DNA from: Cordia subcordata
Lineage: Eukaryota; Streptophyta; Magnoliopsida; Boraginales; Cordiaceae
DNA length: 64,000 nt
Assembly: GCA_028554755.1 (NCBI GenBank)
Contig: JAPTOF010000006.1
Span: 6,814,501 to 6,878,500, forward strand
Reading direction: 5' to 3'
Below the pieces are notes generated by a model that did no database searches, was not told where the DNA came from, and worked only from the letters and a program-made list of their open reading frames with translations. Positions within the stretch are counted from its first letter, which is position 1. The number at the start of each line of letters is the position of its first letter. Below, piece after piece: positions 1-13,705 of the stretch. The position numbers were made by a program, and so were the translations under genes.

Positions 1-2282
1 TTATGTTTCCTGATGAGAGACCAAATTCCTCATTTAAAAGATAAGGGACCAAAAAGTCTTTGACACTAATAAATGGCCATTGAGATAATTTATTCTTGAA
101 ATTATGATGTGTAATTCCAAAATTATCCTAAGCAAAACTCCATTAAATCTACCCTAAAATTATTAATTTTGTATTACAACGATATGTTCCATATATTACA
201 TATAGGGGCAGATCGTGGTTTTCGTAATGAGATTTATAATAAATAATTTGACGATCACGAGTGTATATATATATATACACGTATGTATGTTTGTATTAGC
301 AAAAAATAATTGATTTCTCGTAAAAAAACACACATAGAATGTACACAAAATTTACGAACATTTTAAGGGCACATTAATGGGCTCCATACGTATTATATAT
401 GTCCATTATTACATTTACTAGGTGGTAGTTTAGAAGGTTCGACCCAAAACATTTAATTTACAGGGTAACACTTCAATCATTTGTTTCACCCTATAAAGTT
501 TTAATGCGTAGCATTTGAAACCTACTAGAGTAGAATATAAAGAGCCGAATTACTTTTTGTATTACTATAAAATATTTACAATATTTCAAAGAGTACAAGA
601 TTTCATCTTAACGTAATATAATGTAACAGTGTATTGATGTAGAAGTTTTGATTAATAACCTCCAAGAATACAAAGTTTAATACTCATCATATACAAAATT
701 ATTTTAGTGAAAACTAAATTAATTTTTTGAGAATAAGACATTTAAGTCCCTAACCTTTTAACATTAGGACCACTAGGATATTGATAAAGATGATTGCACT
801 AAAATATCTCTCTCTGCCCATCAAACAATATTGGACATTATTTTCGAAAGAAGTAAAGTAAAGAGAAAGGAAAAGCTGCATCCAAGATTGAACTACAAAG
901 AGGATAATCAACACTTTAGTTGCTTATAATTCCAAAAATTTTATTCTTTTCTTGTACAAAAAAAAAAAAGGGTATAACTAAAAACACGTATATGATCATG
1001 TCCCCTGGGTTTTAAACATTCCAATGCATGGTTTAGTGGCACGTGTCAACTTTCAACCGGAAAGAAAAGAGTAGGGGACGGTTGAACAATGAATTGACAA
1101 CATCCAAACGAAAAAAAAAAAAAAAATCAACAAAAGAAGGGTTGATATTCAAAGCTTAGCTACCAAGATAGTCAAAAAAATAAGCAAATTAAAGATGAGC
1201 ACCTTTTGGTGCACGAATGGGATTAGCTTATAGCGGCAAAGTGGATTCTGATAAGTGAGACCAGTCGAAAAGGTGGACCATGTTCATGTCCAAACCAAAA
1301 AGTCATTAATGACAACAAAAAGAAAAGAAAAAAAAAAAACAAAATGTCATTCATATAACTATAGGTCTAATCTATTTTCAAGGGGGTTTTGCATGTTTCG
1401 TTTGAAAATTAAGTGGCTTTTCCCTCAACAAAAAGAGTTTCATGTGAACTTGATCGCATTATCGATAAAACTTTATATTTCTTAGCATGATTTTTATCTA
1501 TTTATTATATAAGAAATCATATATGCCTTTTTAGCACATATCACATGTCATTAGCCTACCTTTCAGTACATATATAACTGCTACCTAATTTAGATATAGT
1601 TAACCATTAATTAATAATATTTTTATTTAAAAATAATATTCAAATATTTTAATTATTTTTTTAATATCAGATCATTTTTTATTCTACTTTCTCAATTAAA
1701 ATACTTTATTCTTACTGAAGAAGATGCCTCATAAATAATTTAAAATTTTTATTCAAATACTGGAGATCTATCATAAACCATGAGTAGTATTAAAACTTAT
1801 CAATAATTAAATTTTAAAAAAATACATTTGTATTTAGTTCTCCATAGAATGTAAAAAATGGAAATCAACATTAAAAAGGACATTAAAAACACACATTCTT
1901 CCATGCATTCCCTAGGATATAGTGTAGTTATATATATAACAGTTTTTTTTTTTTAAATATTTTAAGAGTGTCACATCAACACTTCCATGACAATCCTTTA
2001 GTATGTTGTCATTTTATGCATTAAATTGTTATTTGTTATCTATTCTATTTTCTATTATTTATTGTCTGTTACCATCCATATAATAATTTCAATTTGATTA
2101 TTTATTTGTTAATTAATTAACACTTAGAATATTCTGTGAGTATTAAAAAATTCATGACTCAGTCTGCTATAAAAAAAACAAAGAAATCTCATTAAATTTA
2201 TCATTTATTCTTAAAACTAAATCAATGCATGCAAAGTGACGAATACAAACGTGCTACAATTAGAATTAAATGTTTGCTCAAT

Positions 2283-2333
<51 letters not shown>

Positions 2334-5300
2334 CGTTTTTGTCTTAGCTGTCAATTCTAATTTTAATTAAGTGCTCTTCTAAATTCATTACTTCTTTAAT
2401 CACATTATTAATATACATCTTCAACAATCATTGCAATATGATGCCAATATAATTTGGACGTGTGTATTGATGCATATCAATTTTCAATCATTCACGGTAT
2501 GCGAGTCTATCCATGCACAAAATGTTCATGGCTAAACTTTTTTTTTAACCTTCCCTCCACTCCTAACACAATTCCCCGTCTCCCATGGACTTTGAATGCA
2601 AAATCTCTCTCGTAAGAGAGATAATTTCAATCACATAAATTATCTTCTAATCCCACGTTTATGGCTAAACTTCTGAAATACTATTGCCGTAGAATGATGT
2701 TACGATCAATCACTGTAAGGCTAATAGAAACTCGACAAACAAGAGACTTTCACATTGAATTGAGGATATATGAGAATGCCAGATGGTCAAGTTTATCTCA
2801 CCATATTAGTAGTCCGGTGCCGACTTGTTTACCAAGGAATACGACTACACAGATAATGCAGCCACCATTGGGATAGCCTCCCCTTTCAACTACCATCTAA
2901 AACTAGTATCGCTGACGTGGCAAATCAACTGATGATGACCATCAAAAAGAAAGAAAGAAAATATTCAATCAACAAATAATATTTGATTCTTGAAAGTACA
3001 CTTGTTGTGAGGGTTTTTTTTCACCACTCTCAATTCGATAAAGTTTAGTTTCATATTTTAATTCAAAAAAATAGTATCTGATCACGAAATATTAGTAAAT
3101 CTTACATACATGTAAAATTCATCTTTATAATAAAATGACGGATCAGGTAATCATTTAGCCAGACGAGAGACTCTCCTCGGGCCAAAGAATTCTCAGAGGA
3201 TGGACTAATTAAGTACAGATGGACTCGTGTTGAACGAGAATAAGACTCCTCTTAGGTGTACTGTGGTGATGATCCAAATGGATACCTTAAAAGAATTTTC
3301 CTCCTTAGATTTGTTTATATATCTTGGTGTAACCTTCCTTTGAAATTAATATATTTATATATATATATATATATATATTGCAAAAAAAAAAATTTCAAAC
3401 CTCGTTGAGGAAGCAGTTGGGAGATTTCTTTTCTTTTTTTTTTTTTTTAATTTTCAATTGTGTACCGGTTTTCGTTGCATCATTCCAAGCTAGGTAAGAC
3501 CAAATTTAGCAATCATTGTTCTACAATCTAGCAACGTGTATTTAACGGATATATTTGACCCAATCGTCTCTTTCTTTGAATACACAAGAAGTTTGATCAA
3601 GGACCGAAAAGAGAAAAGTGAATAGTGAAATTTCGGTAGAGTGTCTTCTTTGATCTCGAGAATCATATAAAACCGCCATTGTAATTGACCAAACAGACTC
3701 CATTTGTAGCCAACAATGTTAGTTGTACATTGAACTTTAGAAGCATATCACATTTGGATAATGTGAAACTCGTGAAGAGCCACCTGATGAGCTGCAAAGC
3801 TTTTGTCAGAAATTTCTGGCTCTGCCTGCTTTAATAACATCTCCTGGGGGCCACAGATCATGCTTGGGGTTTGCCGTCTTTCCCCACTTAGCTTGCAGCA
3901 GAGGCCGAAACTAATTAACACATTTTCTAGTTCATTTGTCTTACACCATTTGAGACGTTAAGGGCTTGTTTGGTACAACTAATTATTAAGATAGTTGATA
4001 GTTATTTAAATAACTGATAGTTTTTTAGATAGTTGATAACTATTAGTATATTGCTATTTAATTAATTGTTAGCGGATAGTTGTTTAATTAGATAATTAAA
4101 CAAAATATGTTAGGCAAAAATTAGTTGTTAAACTAGTTGATAAAAGTAAATTTATAAAAAGGAAATTGACATCACATTATTATTGTTATAATAATTATAA
4201 TGAGTATTACAATTATTGGAATGAAATAATTTATTTTATAGCTAGATATATTTTTTATAATAATATTTTACTATTAAACATAATAAAATTAATTTTTTGA
4301 TAAAGTACTTATATCAATATTTAAAAAATATTTTTAATAGATTCAATATTCATTTTTCAAAATAAACAAAATAAATGGACTAATAAAACTTATCTTTTTA
4401 AATATATTTTGATTTGAATAAAATTTGAAATTATTTTTATATTTTTTCTAATTTATATTTGTGAAAGAAAGGTAAAAATGTAGAAAAAATGAAGAGAGAC
4501 TAGGAATTTTGAAAAAATAGATAAAGGGTATAATTGTCAAAAAAATATGAAACACTATAAACTTTTTGTAAAATGTTAATACCATCATAAGATGGGTAAT
4601 CCACTGAGATAATGTATGTATGAGGATCTGAATAGACCATCGAAAGTAGAAACCTACAATCGAGAGATTAGTCAGTAGTTCAAACGATTGATTGGATGAC
4701 AATTAATCCGAACGTTTGTTTTGGTACAATCCTTTGTTGACATAGATAAATCTAAAGTTTCCTATTTTTTGAAAAATTATGGCTAATAAGTTTGTAATTA
4801 TACGAATTCTTTTAAAGTCAAGATAAAAATATTTAAATACGTTTAAGAACAATTCGGGCAAGTGTGTATCCAAGACTTCTTACTAGATTATTATTTTTTT
4901 TTTTTTAAAGGAAAGAGAGGCGACACTCTTAAAAAATTTTATCAGCACAAAGTAAAAAGTACAAATAAGAGGAGAGAAAAGCCAAACTTTGTATTTTACA
5001 TCTAAAAATGAAATAGGTGACATGCCCAATCATTTAGAAAATGGCCAATTCAGGCCTACAATCATGAAACATGGCATTTCAAAATAAAATTAGGAAAGTC
5101 ATAAAAAGGTAGTATTAATACCTTTACAACTATGATCTTGATGCCGGCCACTTAAACATCTTACCAATCACAAAAATCCAATTGAAGACTTACATTAAGC
5201 ATGGCAATGTTCACGATGTCTATATATTTATGTTCTCTTTCATCTTCATTCACTGGAATCCATCTTTTACATTATTATGTTTTCTTTAGTAAGATCTAGA

Positions 5301-6670
5301 ACATAATACTAAACAATTTAATATATTCAACAAACATCAAACCCTAATGAAAGGTTTGAAGTTCAACTCTTTGCGTGTGGACCATGCATGAATTGATATA
5401 TTTAAGGAAGCAAATCATTGCCGTTGCACACCTGAGCCGATATAGTCGCTAATAGCTGGTTTTTGTCTTTGAAGTGTTGAAAATGGATTTTACTTCAATT
5501 AATATAAAGGGTTTATTTTCTTAATAGTCTTTGGACTATTAATTTTGTTGCGTTTTTTTCTCTTGACTTTTAAATGAACTATTTAGTCCCTAGACTTTCA
5601 ATACATTTAAGCACACATGCAATCAACATCTTAATTATAAAAATAATTAATTAAAAATAAAATCTTAGACGAACAGAGTATAATTAACTTAATCTTAAAA
5701 GCGTAAACGAAAGCACGTCGCGGTCCAAATATTACACACTGGACTAAATTGATTACATTTTGCTCGAAAAAAGTAGGCACTTGTGGGGTTAATACACACA
5801 CAAACACGTGTGTCTGTGGGTGATTATTACATGCATTCTGGCTTCCATTTGCGATCTAGATTGATATTAAAAGTCTCACATAATGTGTTGGGTTAATTCA
5901 TGGATATCACACGGTTTTGTACATTTCCTTGTCTTCAGGTCTTTTAGCAACCCACGAGCATATATAGATGTATGTTGTACTTGTAAGTCAAACGACTTTC
6001 AAATCACAATTAATCAAATTGGAATGCTCCATTATTGCTTAATTAATAAATAGTTTAGAGTTAATTAATTTACATAATGATACTGTAAACAATATCATAG
6101 TAGCACAGCAGCAAAAGAATTTCTTGTGGCACACGGTTTGGGATCATCTGCTAAAGAGTATTATTCTTCGAATGTGTCATTTAGTAAATTCACGAAGGAG
6201 TTAGGTGGAGAAATCAGGTAGTAATTCATTGTAAATGAAATCCTAGTTCAGATTTATGGTCTCAATTTTGTCACTAATATTATCTCGCTCTTCATTAAAT
6301 GTATCAATTAAGACGTATTGTTACATTATAAAATTTATAATAATCTTAATGAAACCAATGTGATCTTGTACATGAACAAGTTTCTCGTCGTAAAAGAAAA
6401 ATTGCATAGCAGTACATAATAGGTAATGAACAATAAACGATAATTCCTTTTAGCACTAGATGTGTTTCACATCCAGCAAAGCCAATAAGTCTTTTCTTCA
6501 TTTTAAACGGCAGTTCCAAAAATACCTTGTTTTACATCAAAACAGCGTATTCGTAAAAATATTTGAAAAAGAAAGAGTTGTTGAACAGCGTTAAAAGCTT
6601 TTCAGCATCAAGTAAATCTCTTTATTATAAACACTTAAAATAAAAATAATAATAATAATTTTTTAAAATT
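1..6670. other. Gene-free AT-rich intergenic DNA
   Basis: I see no convincing exon on either strand. The region contains TA microsatellites (2285-2330, 3356-3379) and a segment starting GGGCTTGTTTGGTAC at 3961 that resembles the terminus of a hAT-type MITE, though I could not pair it with a second end. The short open frames here (for example 1255-1485 and 2661-2876) lack recognisable domains. Confidence 0.7.
2285..2330. repeat. (TA)n microsatellite
   Basis: An uninterrupted TA run of about 46 bp. Confidence 0.97.
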
Positions 6671-6675
6671 TCAAA

Positions 6676-7100
6676 TGTAAGCGCAATGTATAGATCTTAT
6701 ACAATACATGAATAAAATTAAAAGATATAATTGATAACGGAAGCGCGTACTTGCTTGAACCATTATTATTGAGAAATTGTTGAAGAAGTAACTGTCACCC
6801 GGTCTAAGTTTAGACCTTCCTCTCCATGCTCTATTCAATATTAACAGATGCTTATGGGAACAACTGTTAGGTTAAGAGTAGGAGAAGGGATCTAATCCTA
6901 TTTATAATAAATTTTGACAAACCCACCCATAAAAGGCTTTATCAAAATATAGAAGCCTACACACAATAGAACCTTATGGATTTAGGAGGTGGGCTAAAAC
7001 CAATATAATCACAAAACCAACTTGTAAACCAGATATTTAACTTATTTTATAAAGCCAAAAAATAATTAATGGTAACCCATTTTAAAGAGAAATTTACTAA
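6676..7100 (-). repeat. 3' LTR of the copia element (minus-strand sense)
   Basis: It starts TGTAAGCGC just after TCAAA and carries the same GATGCTTATGGGAACAACTG block near 6847. The inner end is mutated (CTAA instead of CAACA) and is placed by alignment to the other LTR. A purine-rich tract on the minus strand (AAGTGGAAAA, about 7102-7113) abuts it and fits a polypurine tract. Confidence 0.85.
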
Positions 7101-7889
7101 TAGTTTTCCACTTGAACAACATTAATTGTTTTATTTATTTTCAAAAATTTTTAAGAAAAGTATTTATTAGGCTAAATAGGAAATAGAATGTGGCCACAAT
7201 TTAAAATATTCTGATTCATAATATTACACCTCAAGCGTGTATCCGGATCAACAAGATTGTCAAATATCGAATCATGGCAGTCATAGTATTCCATATTGAC
7301 ACAAAACTTTCCATGGTCACAAATGTCATACAACTTATTGTCATAAACTAAACATACGGTAGTGTAGCAAGAAACTAGCACTAATATGTGATCAAAATGT
7401 ATTATTTCTTTATCAGTCCTCCACATGATTTCTCCAAGATTGGCATTCAAAGCAAGAGAAATCTATTATTCTTATCCTCACAAAATAGCGTTCAACATGC
7501 TAGAGGAAAAAACACATATCCTCACAAAACGGCATTTAACAGGCCAAGGGAAAGATTATTCTTAACCTCACAAAACGGCAATCAACATGCCAGAGATAAA
7601 AATACATATCTCCAACCAGAATATGTCCTTATAGAGATATTAAACTCAATAAGGGATCTTATCGCAATGGACACCAAACATAAGATCCTCAACAAAACAT
7701 GAATATGAATAATCACAATATACAATTATGTTATAAACCATAAAACAATATACTATTGTACGATGCACTAATGCGTAAAACAAAATATAAAATAATGGGA
7801 ACATATAATAGTACATAATGATACAAAGCTCCCACTAGACAATAGCATCAAAAGATTGTACATTACTTATATTCCTAACATGTTTCATA

Positions 7890-8470
7890 AAAATCATAAG
7901 TCAAAGACCCTTAGACAAATAGTCAACTAATACATCATCAGTAGCAATTCATTCTATATGAATTCCACCACTTTTGACAAGATCTCTTACTACCAAGAAC
8001 TTGATATATATATGTTTGCAAGCTTTAATATTCTTATTATTCTTTGATAACAGAACAGCAACTCTATTATCACAATAGATCTTAATAAATCTAGTAACAG
8101 AATTTATAATTCTCAAAACTAGATATTATATTCTTAAACCACATAGCATGAGATGAGGCTTCATAACAAGCCATAAATTTGTGTAGTTGAAGAGGCATTA
8201 AGTTGTTATTTAGCACTCTTTCAAGATATAGCCCCTCCGACTAACACAAAGATATACCTAAAAGTAAATTTTCAATCATCTGAGCATCTAATATAGTTAG
8301 AGTTAAAATATCTAAATTTTCAATCATCTGAGCATCTAACATAGTCAGAGTTAGAATATCCAACCAACTCTACATAATCTCCTTTACAGTAAACAAGCGT
8401 ATAATTTTTGGTCTTTTATAGGTATTTCATTACCTTTTCAACAACAATACAATAATCCCTTCCAAGAATT
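7890..8470 (-). pseudogene. Copia RNase H region remnant with internal duplication
   Basis: Minus-strand frames show a GYSNSDY-like block and related RNase H segments in the position expected after reverse transcriptase. A 48-bp unit is tandemly duplicated at 8266-8361 (both copies contain TTCAATCATCTGAGCATCTA). Several stops interrupt the frame. Confidence 0.6.
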
Positions 8471-8736
8471 ATCGTCAACCAAAAACTTTTACTATAAAAG
8501 CGATATCAGATGTAGTGCATGTTAGATCATACAACAGGCTCCCACCAATACTAGTACAAAGTATATCTTTCATAGAATTCCTCTCTATATCATTTTGAGG
8601 ATATTACTTCAATTTGAGTTAATCATCTTTTACAACAAATGCACACAAGACTTACAATTATTCAAACCAAAATGTTCTGAAAACTCAATCAATGTAAGCC
8701 TTTCGTAAAAGATTCAGAAATTCCAAGAGACGTATT

Positions 8737-8973
8737 TCAACAAAACTTAGAACAAAGAACAAAAGAAGCCTCCTCAAAATCTTTCATATCGAAAGCCTTA
8801 AGTAAATATTGTTTAGTCTCATAGAGCATACCCAAATCATATATAACTAGCAGAATATTATCGACATGCAATATTAAGAAGATAAATTTACTACCACTAA
8901 TCTTGAGATATATACATGGATCAACTCTATTTTCCTGAAAATAATAAGAAGTTACCATTTCATCATATTTCAA
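8737..8973 (-). pseudogene. Copia reverse transcriptase remnant
   Basis: The frame contains DPCIYLKISGSKFIFLILHV followed by DN, the equivalent of the catalytic YVDD box of copia reverse transcriptase, here changed to HVDN. Downstream residues (KQYLLKAFDMKD) match the next conserved block. The changed second aspartate and flanking stops mark it as inactive. Confidence 0.85.
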
Positions 8974-10042
8974 ATAGTCATTGCCTTGAGGCCTAATTCA
9001 AAACCATAAATAGATTTTCTAAGTCTACAAGCCATGTTTTTCTTACCAACAATAATAAACCCTCAAGCTATTTCATGTAGACTCATAGATATATCACTAT
9101 TGAGGAAAATTATTTTCACATCCATTTGATATAACTCTAGGTCAAAATGTGCCACAAGAGCTATTAATAGCTCAAAGAATATTTTATAAAAACATGTGAA
9201 AAAAAAAAGATTTTATTATAATTTATACATTTTCTTTGGGCAAAGTTTTTTGTAACTAATCTCGCCTTTAGCCTCTCAATCTTCTCTAAAGTATCTCTCT
9301 TGGTCTTGAAGATCCATTTGCAACCAATAAAATTATGGCCTTTAAGAAGATCAACATGTTCCCAAATTCATTTCGATCGTAGGTTGTATCTCATCTCTTA
9401 TAGTACCCAAGTAAATGAGATAATCATTATAGATGGAAGGTCTCCTTTCTCTAATGGACCTTTTTACATGTTGTTCGTCATTAGTCTCATGAGGTTGCAA
9501 GCTATCAATATGTAGGTTGTCATTAGCTATAACATGATCATCTATTATAGGGTACCCACTAATATCTTGTCTCTCAATGTGAGCAAAGTACTAGCATGAC
9601 TATTTATTAATAGTAGAATGAGACAATTTCTCTATCATTATCTTCAGTAGTAGGTTGAGGACATACAACATTTCCAACATCTAACTCTAAGAATTTGGGC
9701 GTTTGAGATTTGACAATCCTTGAAACACATGTAGGAGAGTAAAATTTATATCATTTAAAATAAGCTAAATACCAATGAAATAACGAATAGTCTTAGTGTC
9801 AGTGGTTTTCTCATCTGAAGATCCTTGCCTAAGCAGGACAACCCCAACTCGAAAATCAATCAAACTAGGTTATTCTCCCTAACCAAAATTCAAAAAATAA
9901 GCCTTGGGGACAAACTTGATATGAACATGGTTAAGTATTTAATAAGTTATTTTAATGGCTTCACCCCAAAAGTACTCTAATAGGTCGGTAATACTCATCA
10001 TGCTCCTCATCATATCCTTAAAGGTGCATTTTCACCTTTCAA

Positions 10043-10378
10043 TCATACCATTTTACTTAGGGATACTAGGCATAGTTTACTAGCCAATAATCCCACAATT
10101 CCATAAGTACTTGGTGAACGACCCAATATGTTGTCCGGAGGCCCATGCCTACCATAGTACTCACCTCTTCCATTAAATCCAACAATTTTAATAACTTTCT
10201 TAAGTTGTTTTTCTACCTCCGTCTTAAAAATTTTAAATTTGTCAATAGCTTCAAATTTCTCTTTAATTAGATAACGGTATTCATAACAAGAAAAGTCATC
10301 AACGAATGTAACAAAATATTTATTATTACACGATGTAACAGAATAAGGTCCAGTAGTATCTATGTTTATCACTTCCAA
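10043..10378 (-). pseudogene. Copia integrase core remnant
   Basis: The minus-strand reading frame shows the conserved copia integrase stretch IDTTGPYS..., a FVTFVDDFS block and a following GEYYGRHG-like block that normally contains the DRGGE(Y/F) motif. Here that motif is altered to GRGEYY and the frame is lost soon after, so the protein would be inactive. Sequence on either side continues the homology in other frames. Confidence 0.85.
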
Positions 10379-10399
10379 AAGACATAATTGCGAGTAGCA

Positions 10400-12000
10400 T
10401 ATTTCTTTTAACTTTAATGTGCTTACCCCTTATGCATCCAATACGAGTTTCAAGATCGTCAAAAATTCAAAGAATGTAAAATGTCACTATTAATGAGTCT
10501 TTCAACTCCTTTCCTAGAAATATGACCTAACTTTTTGTGTCATAGCAAAGAAGAAGTTTCTTTAATTAAACTCCTTTTTAGAAGCAAATTTTTTTGTATA
10601 AAAAGAGTTAAGAGAACTTCCTAGAAATAAAGACAATTGGTATAAACCATATGATAAAATACATTCACTAACAATTCTGGAATTAAAAAACAATTGTACT
10701 TGGTCATTTCTAAAACAAAAATAGAAATCAAGTTTCGTCTAAAACACGACATCTAGAAAATATTTTCTAAAACAAGTTCAAAACTGGTTTTTAAATACAG
10801 ACTAATAGTCCCAATCTGAGACTCTAATCCACTTGGCCCTTATCTATTTTTTCTTTCTCTAACCAAAATTGAACTTATGCAATAAGCACTTTTGTGACCT
10901 TTTCTTACAAAAGTAAGAGTTCTTATCAAACTTAATCATAGCAGATTTGGGACCTCTTACATTGTGATTTCAATCTAGATTTGACCTTTACCACACTTTT
11001 TAAAACCATGACCTCTTTTAGGAACATGACCCTTAGAATTCGATGTACTAATGTTATAAGAATAGGACTTAAGATTGGAACAAACTATACAATCTTTGGG
11101 TTTTTACCCTTAATTTTGTTTTCCTCAGCAACACGACAAGTAATTTTTGGTCATTAATAGTCCAAGATTCCTTGGTATTTCTCTCCTATAGCTATTAAGA
11201 GTTATTTCACATCCTTAGTTCAAGACAAGCCATTCACTAAATATTTAGTTATGGTCTCTTCATAGTTGTTAAGGCAAAATAGTTAGACCTTTTCTATTGC
11301 CGATCATATTCCCCTTTTTTATCACTATTTTTATCAACCTAAGCAACATATGCATCAAAATGTAATGCCAAGTCAATATCGACTATACTCAGATAAAACC
11401 CAATATCCACTTTTATTTCATAATGGTTTTATCCATTTAAGACATCAAAATAATGATTGTTCAAAGTGAAGGAAACAATCCAGGAAAAGAATACAATATC
11501 AATAAACATTATGAATACGTGCTATATTACAAAAGTAAACATTATAAACAATAGAGTCCATACACATCATTGTCATATCTATCTTTGGGCAAATAATTCA
11601 ACATATAAATAGACACTCTTTTAACATAAAGTAATATATATAAGATCACCCACTAAAAGAAAAGTCAACCACTTTTGGACAATTGATCTCCCTAACAGTA
11701 CTATAATCTTGATCCGCACTTCATGTTTATGCTACTGGGCTAAAACCATGTAATGATCTCCCTTGGGAGAATATTGCACATTTTTCCATAGTAGTTTCCT
11801 AAACAAAATGAGAAAAGTCATATATTTGATTGAACAAATCACTTTGGTGAATTTGCCAACTTAAATCTGTGTTGTCAACTCATTGAGAAAAACTAATGCT
11901 TAATACAATCACAAAAAGCTATGTATGCACTTGATCACGCAATATGAAATGCTTGTATATAATGCATCTCAGTGGTCAACTTAAAATTGCATTCCTCAAA
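10400..12000 (-). pseudogene. Copia gag region remnant
   Basis: Between integrase and the leader, minus-strand frames show scattered similarity to copia Gag/pre-integrase (for example a FFDVLNG block near 11440 and a GPSGLESQIGT block near 10820). No frame stays open. The boundaries are approximate. Confidence 0.5.
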
Positions 12001-12935
12001 ATTTAAAATTATTTAACATTCAACATGGCACATATAAACAATTTGATAATAGAAAATATATGATAGCCATAAATTTTGAATTAAATTCAATATATGTAAC
12101 CTATGAATTCATTCACAGAAAGTCCATACTCAACAATTAAAATTAACAAAAATATATTATTCCCAAATAAATACTAAATGAGTTCAAAACTCATTCCAAA
12201 ATATCAATAAGCTCAATTAATTAATAATAAATTAGTCCAATACCAATTATGCTACTAATATGGCTATTAATGAAATACACCAGCATCATCTAAATGATAT
12301 ACAAGCTAACATACACTAGGCCCCACAATATACACATATGTTAGTGACCAAAGGAAACATTTTTTTAAATTTCTTTTAATGCACGTATTGACTTATTAAT
12401 GAGGTTTTACCGCCTTCCTGTAGCTGAGGACAATGACCCTAAGCATGGTCCGTTTCCACAAAACAAGGGCAAAGCTTTTCCTTTTCTTTGATAATGTTTT
12501 TTTTTTTTTTTGCTTTTAAGAACCGTAAACAGACAATGATTCTAATTGTAGTTAATAGTAGGAGTAGAGAAAGTAAATAGTTATAAATCTTGCAAACTCC
12601 GAGCACTACAAGACAAGATAAATGCATTTATGGATAATTTCATTAATGATGATATTTGTGTTAGAACAAGAGCAACATTAATACAAAACAAGTTCTGCGA
12701 TGAATCAAAGATATCTAACATCTCCATTCTACTATATGCTTTACCTTTTCTCCTTTTCTTTAATCAATTCTCAATTACTAAAAAAAAAGAGAGAATAATT
12801 AATACCTATATCTACATGGTAAATATGATCTACAAATATATACATATATATAAGTATAACATGGTCAGAAGTTATTTATAGTTAAATCAAGATGGCAAAG
12901 AACATCAAGAAGCCGACACGAAATCAACCTTTGCT

Positions 12936-13060
12936 ACACACACACACACACATATATACATATACATATACATACATATATATATACACACATATACATA
13001 TAGATACATATATATATATATACACACACATATACATATACATATACATATATATGTACA
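12936..13060. repeat. Compound CA/TA microsatellite inside the copia element
   Basis: CACACA runs grade into TATATA/CATATA runs over about 125 bp. It lies in the element's long leader between primer site and gag. Open frames across it are low-complexity artefacts. Confidence 0.9.
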
Positions 13061-13254
13061 TAAAATTAAAACAAATCATAAAATAAATCAAGAATGAGCA
13101 AGGAGAGTTCTATGAAAGCACTCAATCAATTTTATAAAATAAAATTTAATATTAACATAAAATAATCATCAACAACTTTCGTAGTTTATATGCTCAAACA
13201 AGTATTTTGATTTTTTTTTCCATCGATAAATACATGTAAATCCATGGATAATAG

Positions 13255-13266
13255 GCTCTGATACCA
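13255..13266 (-). other. Primer-binding site, tRNA-iMet type
   Basis: The minus strand reads TGGTATCAGAGC, the standard plant copia primer-binding site complementary to the 3' end of initiator methionine tRNA. It lies 2 bases from the 5' LTR. Confidence 0.9.
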
Positions 13267-13268
13267 TA

Positions 13269-13700
13269 TGTAAGCACAATATATAGATCGTATACAATAC
13301 CTAAATTTACAGTATAAAATTGAAAGATATAATTGATAACGGAAGCGCGTATCTATTTAAGCTATTATTGTTAATAAATTATTGAAGAAATAACTATCAC
13401 CCAAGATCAACTTAATTCATCATCTCCCTATTCTACTCAATATTAACAGATGCTTATGGGAACAACTGTTAGGTTAAGAGTAGGAGAGGGGACCTGCCCT
13501 ATTTATAATAAATTCTAATAGGTCCACCTATAAAAGTTTTTATCAGAATATATGAGTCTATGCACAATAAAATCGTATGGATTTATGATGTAGGCTTAAA
13601 CCAATATGATCACAGAATCAACTTATGAACCAGATTAAGCCTATTTTATAAAACCAAAAATAATTAATAGCAGTCCACTTTAAAAACAAAATTTTCAACA
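13269..13700 (-). repeat. 5' LTR of the copia element (minus-strand sense)
   Basis: 432 bp, TG...CA at the ends on the plus strand, followed directly by the TCAAA duplication. It shares long blocks with the left LTR, including a GATGCTTATGGGAACAACTG stretch near 13449. Two bases separate it from the primer-binding site. Confidence 0.9.
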
Positions 13701-13705
13701 TCAAA

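Larger units (their letters stand above)
6676..13700 (-). mobile_element. Degenerate Ty1/copia LTR retrotransposon
   Basis: Two related sequences of about 430 bp, each beginning TGTAAGC on the plus strand, bound the element (6676-7100 and 13269-13700). A perfect TCAAA direct repeat flanks it (6671-6675 and 13701-13705). Next to the right LTR is GCTCTGATACCA (13255-13266), the reverse complement of the tRNA-iMet primer-binding site TGGTATCAGAGC, so transcription ran right to left. The integrase core, reverse transcriptase and RNase H can be recognised on the minus strand in the order expected for copia, but stops and frameshifts break them all. The LTRs differ at many positions, by eye about one in five, so this is an old insertion. 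The stretch between the primer site and recognisable gag (about 11.5 kb) is long and includes a CA/TA microsatellite, suggesting later insertion or expansion. It is not expected to be active. Confidence 0.92.

Noticed and set aside
2661..2876. A 71-codon plus-strand frame in the left intergenic region.
   Set aside because: No domain, no neighbouring exons and low length; expected by chance.
12892..13086. A 64-codon frame of Tyr/Ile/Thr/His repeats.
   Set aside because: It is a translation of the CA/TA microsatellite.
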